Below are positions 12,296-23,538 of a stretch of DNA of 64,000 nt, piece after piece. The stretch covers positions 38,138,819-38,202,818 of the forward strand of contig JAPTYO010000008.1 in the NCBI GenBank assembly GCA_036873135.1. The letters run 5' to 3'. Origin of the DNA: Clarkia xantiana subsp. parviflora (taxonomy: Eukaryota; Streptophyta; Magnoliopsida; Myrtales; Onagraceae). Positions within the stretch are counted from its first letter, which is position 1; each line of letters begins with the position of its first letter. Both the position numbers and the translations under genes were made by a program. The notes under the pieces were generated by a model. That model was not told where the DNA came from, did no database searches, and saw only the letters and a list, made by a program, of their open reading frames with translations.

Positions 12296-13342
12296 CTAAG
12301 TACTTAACAGCAAGCGAAGTTAGTTATGTATCTGAAATATTGGTCGATAAATATAATATAATTACTGAAAAAATAGATTTTATCATTTAGCGGGATTTAT
12401 ATAAAAAAAATAGTATGCAAATCGGAATAAATGGAATTTAAAAAACCAAACTAAAATGTAAACCTTTATAATTTTACTAGCTCATACTATAAAATTAATT
12501 TAAATAATTAATCCATGCTAAAAAATTAATCGGTGTTAAATTAATAATTAAACTAATCGAACTAAAATTTAAAAATTTTCATTTCAGTTCAATATTTAAA
12601 CAACACTAACTAGTCTTGTAGATTCTATATTGAATTATAATTTTCAAATTGTAGATTTTATAAAACTAATAATCAAAATTAAGCCTATAGGCCCAACAAT
12701 TCAAACCCATACTAATAAAACAAAAAAACCCTAACAACTGCTATTCTCTTGTGGTAGTTCCTCGAACAAAAAAAAAAACTTAGTCTTTTTTTTTTCTTTG
12801 TAAGCTTTAAGAAAAAAAAGCTCTTTTTCTTAACAGAAATACTTAAACATGCGAACGTGGGCATGCGAATGTCCACCGACTGTGTCTTGAAACACATATG
12901 CCCTCAATAGTTGTATTAATTACATTCATGCCATTGTGAGTGTTTCGCAAGACACTCGCACGCCAGCTTCGCATGATGTAGCAAAGCTCTTTTCTTAAAC
13001 AACAAATGAAAGAGTAATGATACACATTCCGACGATTTACTATGCCAAATCTTAATTCTTCTTCCCTAGTCGTTTGTACTCGCCAATTCACTATTAGAGT
13101 CGCTGATTCTGATACCCTACAAGAAAGACCACCTAGATCCGGGATCCAGTCCACCAAAATCTTTCCCACCAACTACGGTGTCGATTCGACCAGTTATTTG
13201 TTGATTGTAAAACCCCGATGCCTCCATTCCTTTTCTGTCCACATATGAGCGACCGCCAATCTTGGATACGCTGTCATCAGTCATGGATAGTTAGCAAGTT
13301 GAGGTTGAGGTATAGTTTTTCATTTTATAGTATCACTCTATG
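12217..13342. other. Intergenic DNA, no gene seen
   Basis: Contains an (AT)n microsatellite at about 12262-12294 and AT-rich sequence. Open frames at 12843-13172 (-) and 13042-13248 (+) overlap on opposite strands and match nothing I know. Confidence 0.45.
12262..12294. repeat. (AT)16 microsatellite
   Basis: About 33 bases of uninterrupted AT repeat just right of the hAT-type element. Confidence 0.9.
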
Positions 13343-14071
13343 CAGTCAAAGACGAGTTTTTACGTAGAGACGGAAAGTGGTACTTAGAGTCGAGTTGTAG
13401 AAACGTAAGTTTCTACCAATATTCTCAAATAAAATTAGAAATGTAATGTAATATATAACTATATATTATATAATTATGTTAAAGAAACTGAAAATGATAA
13501 ACATACTTTTAATAACACATGTTTCAAAATATGAATTATCCATAATCATATACCTTCAATAGAGATTAAAGATCACAATCCAAGACCTATGCATGGAGTT
13601 TAAGTGATTGAACAATTTTAAAAAGACTTGGAATAAGACAAAGAGACCTGGAAAACAGACGAAGAAGATAAAGACCTGAATGGTAATGAAGAATAAAGAA
13701 GAAATATATGACGATGGGAATAAATATTAGAATTAGGGAGAAGACAAATTAGGTACTAGGTAGAAGGCAGAGAGTCTTCGATGTTCGATGCTTCATATGT
13801 TCTCTTTTTAGGCCCAAATACTATTATCCTATTTGGGCCATATTTCTATTAGTGAGCTGAATTTCGTTTAGGTCATATTTTAGTATATTTTTGCAGTTTT
13901 TATAGAAACGTTAGACTCGTGCAAAAGCGACGTTTCTGACCGTTTCTACGAGTTTATGCGCGTTTTTACGCGTTTTTCCATGAACGTGACTTAGTCCCGT
14001 TTCAACTCGTTTTTTTGATGTGCATACGTAGAAACACACGTTTCTACGACCTAAATACGTGATTTTGACTA
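13343..14071. mobile_element. Candidate decayed inverted-repeat DNA element
   Basis: The left end (cagtcaaagacgagtttttacgtagagacg) resembles the reverse complement of the right end (tagtcaaaatcacgtatttaggtcgtagaaacg) over about 35 bp, at roughly 70% identity. Inside each end lies a small palindrome (gtagaaacgtaagtttctac; gtagaaac-acac-gtttctac). The right third is full of gtttctacg-type motifs. No convincing TSD was found, so the boundaries are uncertain. Confidence 0.45.
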
Positions 14072-15550
14072 CATATGTATTACTTTTTCTATTTTTCCTT
14101 TTCCGTTGCTCTATACATTAATAGACTCTATGTGTGGGCTCGGTGGGGAGTAAAACGGTAATTTGGCCCAAAGACATCTTAGCGGGCCAAATTAGGATGT
14201 TTATGGGCCAATATAAATATAGCCCATCTCTAAACATTTAAGTTTGAAGCATCTCAATACAAAACAGTTATGGATACGTGCCAAATTGTTCTCCATACAT
14301 AGATATGCTTCATCTACTTTAACAAATTAGGGTTTTGAAGAATAAGGTCCGCCTCTGATGACTTTCCTTTGCATGTCAGTTATTTTCATCACCAACCAGT
14401 TTTATTTTCTTCTTCGATTTTCTATCAAATATTTTCATCTTGAACTCAGATTTGAACCACTAATGACTTCTACACCAGTTGCAGAGTTGATTTCGACAAC
14501 TACGTCGTTTACCCACAAAATGCCGATGCCTACATCCTTTTTCCGGCCTGAGATCTGTCAAACATCGAAAATCAGTCGCTTCGTCTCCCTTTATTACTCG
14601 ATATATATGTTCTGTATATCACACCCATCTTGTGGTGAAGTATCTTCTATATATAGAAAATGAATTTGTAAAACTCAAAGCGATTTGTAGAATACGAAGA
14701 GACTGTACCATTGAATTGATTGTGAGTAGATGAATGAACTGACACAGTTCTGTTCCTAACATTGGAATGTGGTGTATGTGTTGTAAATGTAGGCAATTCC
14801 AAAGTGTTTTTTTTTCCTAGAAGCATCATAATTTAAGTGAGATTGTTAGTATGCATGAACTAGAATCAGACCTACCAAACCGAAAACTGGTTCTAGTAAA
14901 AAATGCTAATGGCTGACGTGGCGATTTCTGATTGACTTATCTTGCTGACGTGGCGTCTCCAGATTGTTGCTTTTATAGATATAGATTTTTTCAGAAAGTT
15001 AAATAATGAGACAAGTAAATTATTTTTAACATCTATAATAGATACTATATATATACTATGCATTTCTCCGCATAACGTGCATATTTATATATTTCATTCA
15101 ATAATTGTTGTTAAATTAATTATGTTACATGCAAAATTGTTTCAAGTATTGCTAATATATTGACCAAATTATTACGCATTCCATTTACAAATTAATTTTA
15201 AAAAGATTAAATAAAGAAACTCTATATAACATGATGTATCTTACTGGAGATGCCACTTTGAGGATGATGATTTTAACTTTACACTATTGATCCGAAATTA
15301 TGAAAACAAACTTGTCTATATATGTGTAAAAAAATCTCTATATTTCTTTGTAGAAAGAGCTTTCTTTCGATTCCACAATGTTCAATAGTGCAAATAAAAC
15401 CATGATTACAACACAATATTAAAAATCACAACACACGTTTAAATTAACAAAAACACTATCTTAGAAAATTAGTTTCGAAAAGATGCTGAAATATCTGCCT
15501 CATCTTTGTTTTACCTCCAAGCGTCCATTAATGGTTGCATTTGAATGTAG
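14072..15550. other. Intergenic DNA, no gene seen
   Basis: AT-rich sequence. gctgacgtggcg occurs twice about 30 bp apart near 14911-14956. The 101-codon frame at 14358-14663 shows no family motif. Confidence 0.45.
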
Positions 15551-15553
15551 ATT

Positions 15554-16851
15554 TAGGTAGCATTCGAACTCGATCGAGCTTAAAATTTTCTAGTTCAAGC
15601 TCGAATCAGTGTCATACTCGATGAGTTCGAGCTCAGTTCGGTTCGACTCGATAAGTTTAAAATTATTCAATTAAATAATAAAGGGTTTTTTAAGGGTTAA
15701 AGGTCCTTTTGGTACCACATGTTTGCAAAAATTACACTGTTCACACCACTAGTATTTTTTCGTACCGAATTGGTACCATATGTTTCCAAACCTTACTGTT
15801 TTGGTACCTCCGTTAGGGTTCTGTCAAAAACAGCCGTTAAATGGCATGTGCCATGCACGTGACCAGCCCAAAACTTTCAATTTTGTTACAATTTAGTCCA
15901 TCTAGTACATCCCTAACTTTTATTTTGTTCAATTTAGTCCTAAAACTTCAAAACCAAACCATTTTCCCAAATTGACCTAGCCGGACTTAGCCTAGGGCTA
16001 GGTCCGGCGACCATGACCCAGGGTCGGACCTAGCCCTAGGCTAGGTCCGGCTAGGTCAATTGGGACCTAGCCCCAATTGAGTTAAATTGGGGCTAGGTTC
16101 AATTGACCTAGCCAGACCTAGCTTAGGGCTAGGTCTGACCCTGGGTCGGGGTCGCCTGGGTCCGGCGACCATGACCCAGGGTCGGACCTAGCCCTAGGCT
16201 AGGTCCGGCTAGGTCAATTGGGACCTAGCCCCAATTGAGTTAAATTGGGGCTAGGTCCAATTGACCTAGCCGGACCTAGCTTAGGGCTAGGTCCGACCCT
16301 GGGTCAGGGTCCCCTGGGTCCGGTGACCCCGACACAGGGTCGGACCTAGCTCATGGCTAGGTCCGGCTAGGTCAATTTGGGGAAATGGTTTGATTTTGAA
16401 GTTTTAGGACTAAATTGAACAAAATAAAAGTTAGGGATGTATTAGATGGACTAAATTGTAACAAAATTGAAAGTTTTGGGCTGGTCACGTGCATGGCACA
16501 TGCCATTTAACGGCCGTTTTTGTCGGAACCCTAACGGAGGTACCAAAACAGTAAGGTTTGGAAACATATGGTACCAATTCGGTACGAAAAAATACTAGTG
16601 GTATGAACAGTGTAATTTTTGCAAACATGTGGTACCAAATAATAAATATTTTAACCCAATAATAAATGATGCACTTTAATTCGAACTCGACTCGATTATG
16701 GTTTTTTGGCTCGAGCTCGAAATCGAGCAGAATTGAATATATATATATATATATATAACTCGAGTTCGAACTCGAACTCGACTCGAATAGGCAAAATAAA
16801 AAAGTTCGAATAGACTCGCGAGTCTCTCGAGTCGAGTACCACTAAATTTGG
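15554..16851. repeat. TCGA-rich repeat (left part), host of two Mutator-type insertions
   Basis: 15554-15673 and 16680-16842 are dense in ttcgagctcgaactcgactcg-type motifs in both orientations, typical of some plant DNA-transposon ends. The stretch is split by the foldback element 15683-16657. The large MULE then begins at 16852, and more motif of the same kind (gactcgattt, ttcgaat, gactcg) follows it at 32533-32625. I could not find the outer ends. Confidence 0.4.
15683..16657. mobile_element. Mutator-type foldback element (long inverted repeats)
   Basis: This 975-bp element is almost entirely palindromic: 15710-16000 returns inverted at 16350-16640 with few differences (for example the gtggtacc, cgttaaatggcatgtgcc and caatttagtcc stretches). 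An exact 9-bp TSD AATAATAAA flanks it (15674-15682 and 16658-16666), as expected for Mutator-type insertion. The centre (about 15985-16370) holds two and a half copies of a roughly 170-bp repeat built from ggacctagcc / ggctaggtcc motifs. No coding sequence is seen. Confidence 0.88.
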
Positions 16852-17125
16852 GAAAATCACAGATTTAACCAGCTTTTGAAACTCAAATACAAAAACAAGG
16901 GAAAGTGAGATTCGGGTCTGAAAATCACCAATCACGCATCTCCCTGATGCGCCATATCCATGGCACATTAGGGAGATGCGCCATATCCATGGCACATTAG
17001 GGAGATGCGCCATATCAATGGCACATTAGGGAGATGCGCCATGGAGTTTCTAAGTTAACGGTCAAAATTTGACTGTTAACCCGTAGCGCATCGCCCTAAT
17101 GCGCCATGTATCTATATAAGTCTGG
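16852..17125 (+). repeat. Left TIR of the MULE, with an expanded 29-bp repeat
   Basis: It matches the reverse complement of 32311-32523. Compared with the right TIR it holds extra tandem copies of a 29-bp unit (gcgccatatccatggcac attagggagat; about 16949-17040, three full copies and part of a fourth). The motif gatgcgc / gcgcatc recurs through it. Confidence 0.88.
17113..17119 (+). promoter_or_regulatory. TATA box in the left TIR for the PMD gene
   Basis: tatataa lies at the inner edge of the left TIR, 107 bases before the ATG at 17226. This is the spacing expected for a TIR-borne promoter. Confidence 0.6.
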
Positions 17126-17379
17126 ACTGATGCGCGATACATTTCATAGCGCATCAGTCCGGAAATCACTCACCTAAAATCCTCTCTATCCTCTCTAAGA
17201 ATTGTCAGATTGTCAGATTTTTTATATGGGTGAACCATCTGATCCGTCAGTTCTTTACGACCAGGATCGTCATATATCTCAACACGCTGCTATTGATAGG
17301 GTAATATTTACTATAGTTAATTTTAATTAATAAATTGTATTTAGACTTATATGCTGATAGGAATTTACATACCCGTTAC

Positions 17380-17900
17380 TGCCTATAGGTATAGATCAAT
17401 AAAACTGTTAATTTGATTGATTTGGAAATTTAATAGTTAATTGTATATTTTTATTTATAGTTGCCACTTGGAATCACCTACTATATAGAATTAATTTACG
17501 TTTAAATTTATAGGTTGATCTCTCAATAAAACTGTTAATTTGATTGATTTGGAAATTTAATTGTTAATTGTATATTTTTATTTTTAATTACCACCTAAAA
17601 TTAGAATGACCTACTATATAGAATTAATTTACATTTAAATTTATAGGTCGTACTCCGAATAAAACTGTTAATTCGATTAATTTGGAAATCTAATAGTTAA
17701 TTGTAGAATTTTTATTTATAGTTGCCACTTAAAATTACCTACTATATAGAATTAATTTACATTTAAATTTATAGGTCGTTCTCCCAATAAAACTTTTAAT
17801 TTGATTGATTTATAAATTTAATGTTAATTGTATATATTTTTTTATAGTTGCCACTTAGAATTGCATACTATATAGAATTAATTTACGTTTAAATTTATAG
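17380..17900 (+). repeat. Tandem repeat filling intron 1 of the PMD gene
   Basis: Four imperfect copies of a unit of about 122-134 bp (units begin near 17387, 17509, 17643 and 17771). Each holds aataaaactgttaattgatt, gttgccactt, acctactatatagaatt and ends tttaaatttatagg. The last of these ends is the true splice acceptor at 17900, so each copy carries a look-alike acceptor. Confidence 0.85.
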
Positions 17901-19651
17901 GTTGCTAGGCCACTTCCTGAGGTCAAGTTCAGAGGGGCTAAAATGTGGGAATTAGATGCCCGAACCCAACGAGTTGTTGATGAGGATGGGTTTGGATTTG
18001 CTGCAAAAGCCTCTATTATCTTCTTCGATAAGGCATTGCTGCATGCACTTGTTGAGAGGTGGCGTGTAGAGACCCATACATTTCACCTAGCAAACGGTGA
18101 CGTTACAAGATGTCTCTGCCATATTAGGTCTACCAATTAGTGGGAGGCCCGTAACCGACTTTTACCGGGAACGCATACCCACTGACGTGCCAATTGCTGA
18201 ACACACATTGCAGCTATGCCAGCGTCTCCTTGGTGTACGACCGCCCACTAAATGGTGTACAGGCGTTGGTAATACATTTGTCAACGTCGTCCAGATGAGG
18301 ACTCATTTGTTGAGTCTCCGCCCGGTGGAAAATGATGTGCAAGTAGAACGAATGACAATAGGTTATATCTTCATTCTACTCGGTCAAGTGTTGTTCGCCA
18401 ACACCAATGGTAATCATATTCCACTTGAGTACTTATACTTCCTTGAAGACTTGGATATGATTCGAGATATAGTCGGGCCTCGGCTGTATTAGCCTATTTA
18501 TACAGGGGCCTCTGCGATCTTGTGTCTCAGAAGACCAAAAACTGTCAAGGATGCGGAGCCCTTTTACATGTATGCAAATTAAGTATTGAAAATATTTTAG
18601 TTTTTAGCTATTCGTTTTTAATTTGATTTTGCACGTAGGTCTGGGCCTGGGAGCATCTCTCGGTTGGTAGGCGCTCACTGCAGCAATTACCTCCCCCTGG
18701 CTTGAGTCTCGGATGTTGGTGGAGAGCACCGAAGCCACAAAAGGATAACCCAACGACGTATTCTCACCATGTATACCGAGATATGTTTCCTCTCCCCTCT
18801 GCGCGTTCTGTAAGATCAACTATCCAAACTTATTTGACAATGTTTTAATTGTTACACCATTTACTGTAGTCTGATTATTTGTTAACATTACAGGTGACGT
18901 GGGACCCATATACCGCAGTTTGGCGACAAAGGCTCCACCATGTATGTTTCCAAGATGAGGAAATGGCAAGGAGGTGGCTGCCGTTGATCCACTTTAACAT
19001 AGTGGAGAATTATCTACCCGACCGTGTCCCATTACAATTTGGGTTTGATCAGGCGATTCCCGATTTTCCCGGTGAGGTTCAAGAATGGACCCATCTTCAT
19101 CGCGTGCGCAACTGAAATAGGGAGGCGAAAATCCCTTATTACGAACAGCATACGACGTATATCCAATAATGGAACAACGACGAGCACGTGGTGGTTCCAA
19201 GAGACGTAGGAGTAGGCGAGGATGCTTACATGGAGTGGTACAGGCCACGTACAGTTACGCTGGTGACTCCTCGTCAACCCGAACCTGAGGAACAACCTGG
19301 AATTCTACCACCAAGACACCATGATACAACTGGAAACCAGCTCATGAATGTGGTAAGTCTTCTCTCTGACCTCTTATGTCAATATTATTTGGTCCAACAG
19401 ATTTTCAAAGTTTGTACGTTTAACAGATGAGAGTTGCGAAGACTATGGCGGGCGAAGAAGATAAATCACAGAGCCACCACCGATGAGGAAATGAGACTAG
19501 CTGATGCATTTTTGGGGGACGGGCGTTCAATGTATTATGAAGCCGGCCTTACGCAGGAGTTTGACGCACTTATGGCTGCTCCCGTTTCTCCCCCCAAGGT
19601 AGCTCCCCCTGATGTTGATGCTGATGCTGATGTTGATGTTGAGGTCGACCT

Positions 19652-20439
19652 TGATGGATATACGCCCAATTTGAACCCGTTGACTTCCGAATCGTTTTAT
19701 TTTTGTCACCCCGTTAATGATTATAAATCGAAACTTCGACCCGAACACCCCGCCGAAACACCAACGGTCCGGACGAGGCGAAAATACTCGTCCGGGCGCG
19801 CGACGAACTCACCTAGGTGAGGTCGGGTGGCCGCACCCGACCTCCCCTAGGAGAGATCGGGTTGGCAAACCCGATCTCCCCTAGGGGAGATAGGGTCGGC
19901 CAACCCATCTCCCCTAGGAAGGGGTTGGGTGGCCACACCCAACCCCTACCCTTGGGGGTCGGATTTTCTCCCCGCCCCCAAGGGCCCTGGCACCGTTTTC
20001 CGACTCCCGCACTTAGATTATTTCTGCCTACCTCTCCGTGCTTTAAGGTTTTAATTATGTGATCAAGGACTAATTAATTGTGTTTAAAGGTTAACGATGT
20101 CATTAAGCCACCTTAATGACACCGTTGCCTATAAAGACAACCCCTCCACCATTCATTTGACAATCTTGGCTAAGTGTACAATTTAGCTCTGACTTCTCTC
20201 TAGCTTTATCTCTCTAAAAGCGACGTTCTGACTTAAGCATCGGAGAGGGTTCATCAAGCACCACCCCCCCTCCGTGCTTGATATTGCCCCTGTTGCAGGG
20301 TAGCGTGGAGAAGAGAAGGAGGATGACAGAAGGACAAGCATCAGAGCAACTAGCCCCGAGAGTTCTAAACCCGTCAGTTCACCAGTGAGGAATAAGCCTT
20401 AGACCAAAAACCCGTTGACCGAAGGCTTAGAACCTAACA
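19652..20439 (+). repeat. 5' LTR of the non-coding Tat-type element
   Basis: Runs TGATGG...CTAACA, with a GC-rich block of palindromic tctcccctaggggaga-type units at about 19808-19945 and a weak TATA (ctataaa) near 20129-20135. It is about 35 bp longer than its partner because of one extra unit in the palindromic block. Confidence 0.92.
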
Positions 20440-20631
20440 CTTGGCGCCGTCTGTGGGAAACGCTACGACAAGTCATGGCGTACCACTGTTATTCTAAGAT
20501 CACCACTTTACAAGATTCGGGAGAGTCACGCCAAGCGCGTACACCTCATACACCTCCTACCAAACACGCATATGTCGACAGTCTAAGAGGAAGAGTAACA
20601 CCTCTCGTCCAGAAACTAAGTGTAATAGCAG

Positions 20632-20930
20632 CAGACTATCATGTCTACGTATCTCGGAGCGGCTATCATATCCGCGCATCTCGGAGCGGCTATCATGTCC
20701 GCACATCTCGGAGCGGCTATCATGTCCGCGTATCTAGGGGCAACTATCATGTCCGCACACCTCGGAGTGGCTATCATGTCCACGTGACTCTAGGCGGCTA
20801 TCATGTCCGCGCCTCTCGGAGTGGCTATCATGTCCACGCGGTGATAAGCGGCTATCATGTCCGCACATCTTGGAGTGGCTGTCATGTCCACCCCTCTCTA
20901 GGCGGCTATCATGTCCGCATATTGTCCAAC
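20632..20930 (+). repeat. 27-bp tandem repeat with open reading (SGYHVR repeats)
   Basis: About ten copies of ggctatcatgtccgcrcatctcggagc. Because 27 is a multiple of three, the frame at 20415-20951 stays open and would read as a nine-residue repeat (SGYHVRASR and variants). It lies in the interior of a non-coding LTR element where gag should be. I doubt that it is a real protein. Confidence 0.8.
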
Positions 20931-22226
20931 GATTATTGTGTTCACAGGTAATGGACTATATACAGGTCCAGGAGACGTACCAAGAAGACACTCTACCTTG
21001 GGAAAACCAAATACGGGTCGCAAGACACACTCTACCTTGGGGAAAACCAAGTAGTGGTGCAGGAGGCACACTACCTTGAAAACGCCAGGTTGTGGCAACA
21101 ACATGGATAGGCACGTCGCCTCGCCGACCTCTGACCGACGCCATGGAAGGGTATGTCACCTCGTCCGACCTCTGGCCTTCTCCCTACCTCGGAAACTTCA
21201 AGTAGCTGTCGCGGAGTGCACTACCTTGGGAAAAACCAAGTAGCAGCTGTGGAATGCACCCTACTTTGGAAAACTCAAGTAGCAGTCGATACAATAGTCG
21301 CCACCTCGTGTCCGAAACGACTACGGTGCGAACATCCCGACAAGGGGGCAACTCCACACCTACGAACTTACAAGTTCACAACTACTACATAGCGAACATC
21401 CTCTATACGGGGGCAACTCTATGTCAGTACGGGCCTCGTCCCAACACTTTATACAGCCTATATGGCACTACACGTGTTTGCGCTACCCAACACATGTTTA
21501 TCATGAGATGTTTATCGACAACATATCAGGAGGCCTAACACCTCGCGACTAAGGGGCAAGTGCCCCTACTTGGCCACGTCACTACATATACTCCCCCTCT
21601 GGGGGCACTCACCTCAATGATCTTGGGGGCAATACTACATCAACAAGGGTCATGTCCCTCGGCATATACATTGAGAACATACTTCTGTTGTAAGATGTTC
21701 ATCAACGACGCGGCGGATGCATGGCACCTCGCAAGTCCAGGACCCTCGTGTCCGCGACACACTTTCCCTTATATAGGTACACACTTTCATGTTCATGATA
21801 CATCCATGTTCACTCAAGGTAACATCCTATAGGCATATTTTCTAGTATCCCATAAAATTTTTTGGACCAAAATTGAAATTTTTCCCCACGTAAGGCTTAC
21901 CCTGTCATGAAATTGAAGCATGGACTCACTTAACCATATTCATGTTGCATCCCCACACATGCGTATATTTTCCGAGTATAAGCTCGTGACGGTATTGGAT
22001 TTATTATTTCCATCTCAGACGGACACGTGCTTGGACACATGTCCGTGCTATTCTGACGTTTGCAATTCCTCTATCTTATAAGACAGGGGGCAGAGTCAGA
22101 GACACACACCCATGGGTAAGTAAGGATTCCGACAAAAGGTAAAATTCTGGCTTCAAATTGCGCGTGTCATACCATCCTAAAATAGAGTCAATCAAGGGTC
22201 AGGCCATTGGTTGACTCGGGGGCATG

Positions 22227-22979
22227 TGATGGATATACGCCCAATTTGAACCCGTTGACTTCCGAATCGTTTTATTTTTGTCACCCCGTTAATGATTATA
22301 AACCGAAACTTCAACCCGAACACCCCGCCGAAACACCAACGGTCCGGACGAGGCGAAAATACTCGTCCGGGCGCGCGACGAACTCACCTAAGTGAGGTCG
22401 GGTGGCCGCACCCGATCTCCCCTAGGGGAGATAGGGTTGGCCAACCCATCTCCCCTAGGAAGGGGTTGGGTGGCCACACCCACCCCTACCCTAGGGGGTC
22501 GGATTTTCTCCCCGCCCCCAAGGGCCCTGGCACCGTTTCCCAACTCCCGCACTTATATTATTTCCGCCTACCTCTCCGTGCTTTAAGGTTTTAATTATGT
22601 GATCAAGGACTAATTAATTGTGTTTAAAGGTTAACGATGTCATTAAGCCACCTTAATGACACCGTTGCCTATAATTACAACCCCTCCACCATTCATTTGA
22701 CAATCTTGGCTAAGTGTACAATTTAGCTCTAACTTCTCTCTAGCTTTATCTCTCTAAAAGCGACGTTCTGACTTAAGCATCGGAGAGGGTTCATCAAGCA
22801 CCACCCCCCCTCCGTGCTTGATATTGCCCCTGTTGCAGGGTAGCGTGGAGAAGAGAAGGAGGAGGACAGAAGGACAAGCATCAGAGCGACTAGCCCCGAG
22901 AGTTCTAAACCCGTCAGTTCACCAGTGAGGAATAAGCCTTAGACCAACAACCCGTTGACCGAAGGCTTAGAACCTAAAA
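22227..22979 (+). repeat. 3' LTR of the non-coding Tat-type element
   Basis: Matches 19652-20439 except for one lost palindromic unit near 22410 and scattered changes. Its last bases are CTAAAA instead of CTAACA. The TSD copy GACCT follows. Confidence 0.92.
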
Positions 22980-22984
22980 GACCT

Positions 22985-23538
22985 AGATGAAGCTATCAAA
23001 TGATGAATACGCGACACTCAATGAGGTGGGGCTCAATGACACATGATTCTTTGATGATTTCGACCATGTGATGGTAGATTTCGACCTGCGGTTATAGATT
23101 TCGACCCTGCCACACAGGTCAGCTACGACGATGCACCTCCCCCTCCCACTCAGTTTACGCAGACCGATGATGAGGGTCCCAGTTGTAGTAGGAATGTATG
23201 GTCGAGACGCAGTTAGGCGTCGATTTTAAATATGCGATATAAAATTGTTGACTTGATTAAATGTCATGAAACTTTAGTGTTAGTCTTAAAAACATGTTTG
23301 GTATCTATTCTAATTTTTTCATATTTTTTTTTGAGCATGTCGATTTTTGTTATTTTTCTAAAAAAATTGATTTTAGGGTACCTAACATGCATGATTTGAA
23401 AAAACATAAGTTTTTAAACTGTTTAGAAAAAAATGAAAAAAACATAGTACATTCGTCATGAACATACAAATACAAAGCCGCAAACAGTTCAGTTACAACT
23501 AGTACCAAATAAAACTAATACAACAATTACTACTACTC
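22985..23538. other. Junction between the convergent PMD and transposase genes
   Basis: 22985-23213 is the end of the PMD gene, including a proline-rich relic (DDAPPPPTQFTQ, about 23128-23163). The rest, to 23538, is AT-rich and holds the 3' ends of both genes. No other gene is seen. Confidence 0.6.

Larger units (their letters stand above)
19652..22979 (+). mobile_element. Non-coding Tat-type Gypsy LTR element inserted in the PMD gene
   Basis: LTRs at 19652-20439 (788 bp) and 22227-22979 (753 bp). An exact 5-bp TSD GACCT (19647-19651 and 22980-22984) flanks it. The primer site tggcgccgtctgtgggaa starts at 20442 and a G-rich polypurine tract (ctcgggggc) precedes the 3' LTR. The 1.8-kb interior encodes no gag or pol, so the element is non-autonomous. 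The LTR 3' third (aagcatcggagagggtt-, gcaggg) and the primer site match the coding Gypsy element at 40152-49368, which suggests that this kind of element is its source of proteins. The LTRs differ mainly by one missing repeat unit and a few bases, so the insertion is young. Confidence 0.92.
17226..23213 (+). pseudogene. Plant mobile domain (PMD / MAIN-like) gene, broken
   Basis: PMD proteins are plant nuclear proteins known as MAIN/MAIL1 and as passengers of MULEs and Gypsy elements. Exons by eye: 17226-17300 (MGEPSDPSVLYDQDRH...), 17901-18569, 18639-18809, 18894-19352, 19427-19651, then 22985 onward after an inserted LTR element. Recognisable PMD stretches: LLHALVERWR-ETHTFHL, VTLQDVSAILGLPISGRPV, KWCTGVGNTF, SAVLAYLYRGLC, VWAWEHL, VTWDPYTAVW and VPLICFEIVE-like (LPLIHFNIVENYLPDRV), then VGEDAYMEWYR. 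Damage: a frameshift at about 18097, another at about 18476, and in-frame stops at about 19113 (CGA to TGA type) and 19168. The inserted LTR element duplicated GACCT; skipping it restores VDLDEAIK before a stop. An acidic tail (DVDADADVDVEVD) precedes the insertion. Alternative: a host MAIN-like gene, but the TIR promoter argues for an element gene. Confidence 0.82.

Noticed and set aside
14358..14663. 101-codon frame in the 14-kb region
   Set aside because: No family resemblance; sits in repeat-like AT-rich DNA.
16696..17013. 105-codon minus-strand frame in the MULE left end
   Set aside because: It is the translation of the 29-bp TIR repeat and the TCGA-rich repeat; no protein features.
17226..19650. 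Serine/threonine phosphatase gene
   Set aside because: PMD genes are often mislabelled as phosphatase 7 long-form homologues; no phosphatase metal-binding motif is present.
20632..20930. CRISPR-like array
   Set aside because: Repeats are contiguous with no unique spacers and lie in a plant LTR element; it is a plain minisatellite.
20415..20951. A genuine SGYHVR-repeat protein
   Set aside because: The frame exists because the unit is 27 bp; the start is inside the primer-site region and there is no known domain. Kept only as a repeat and a question.
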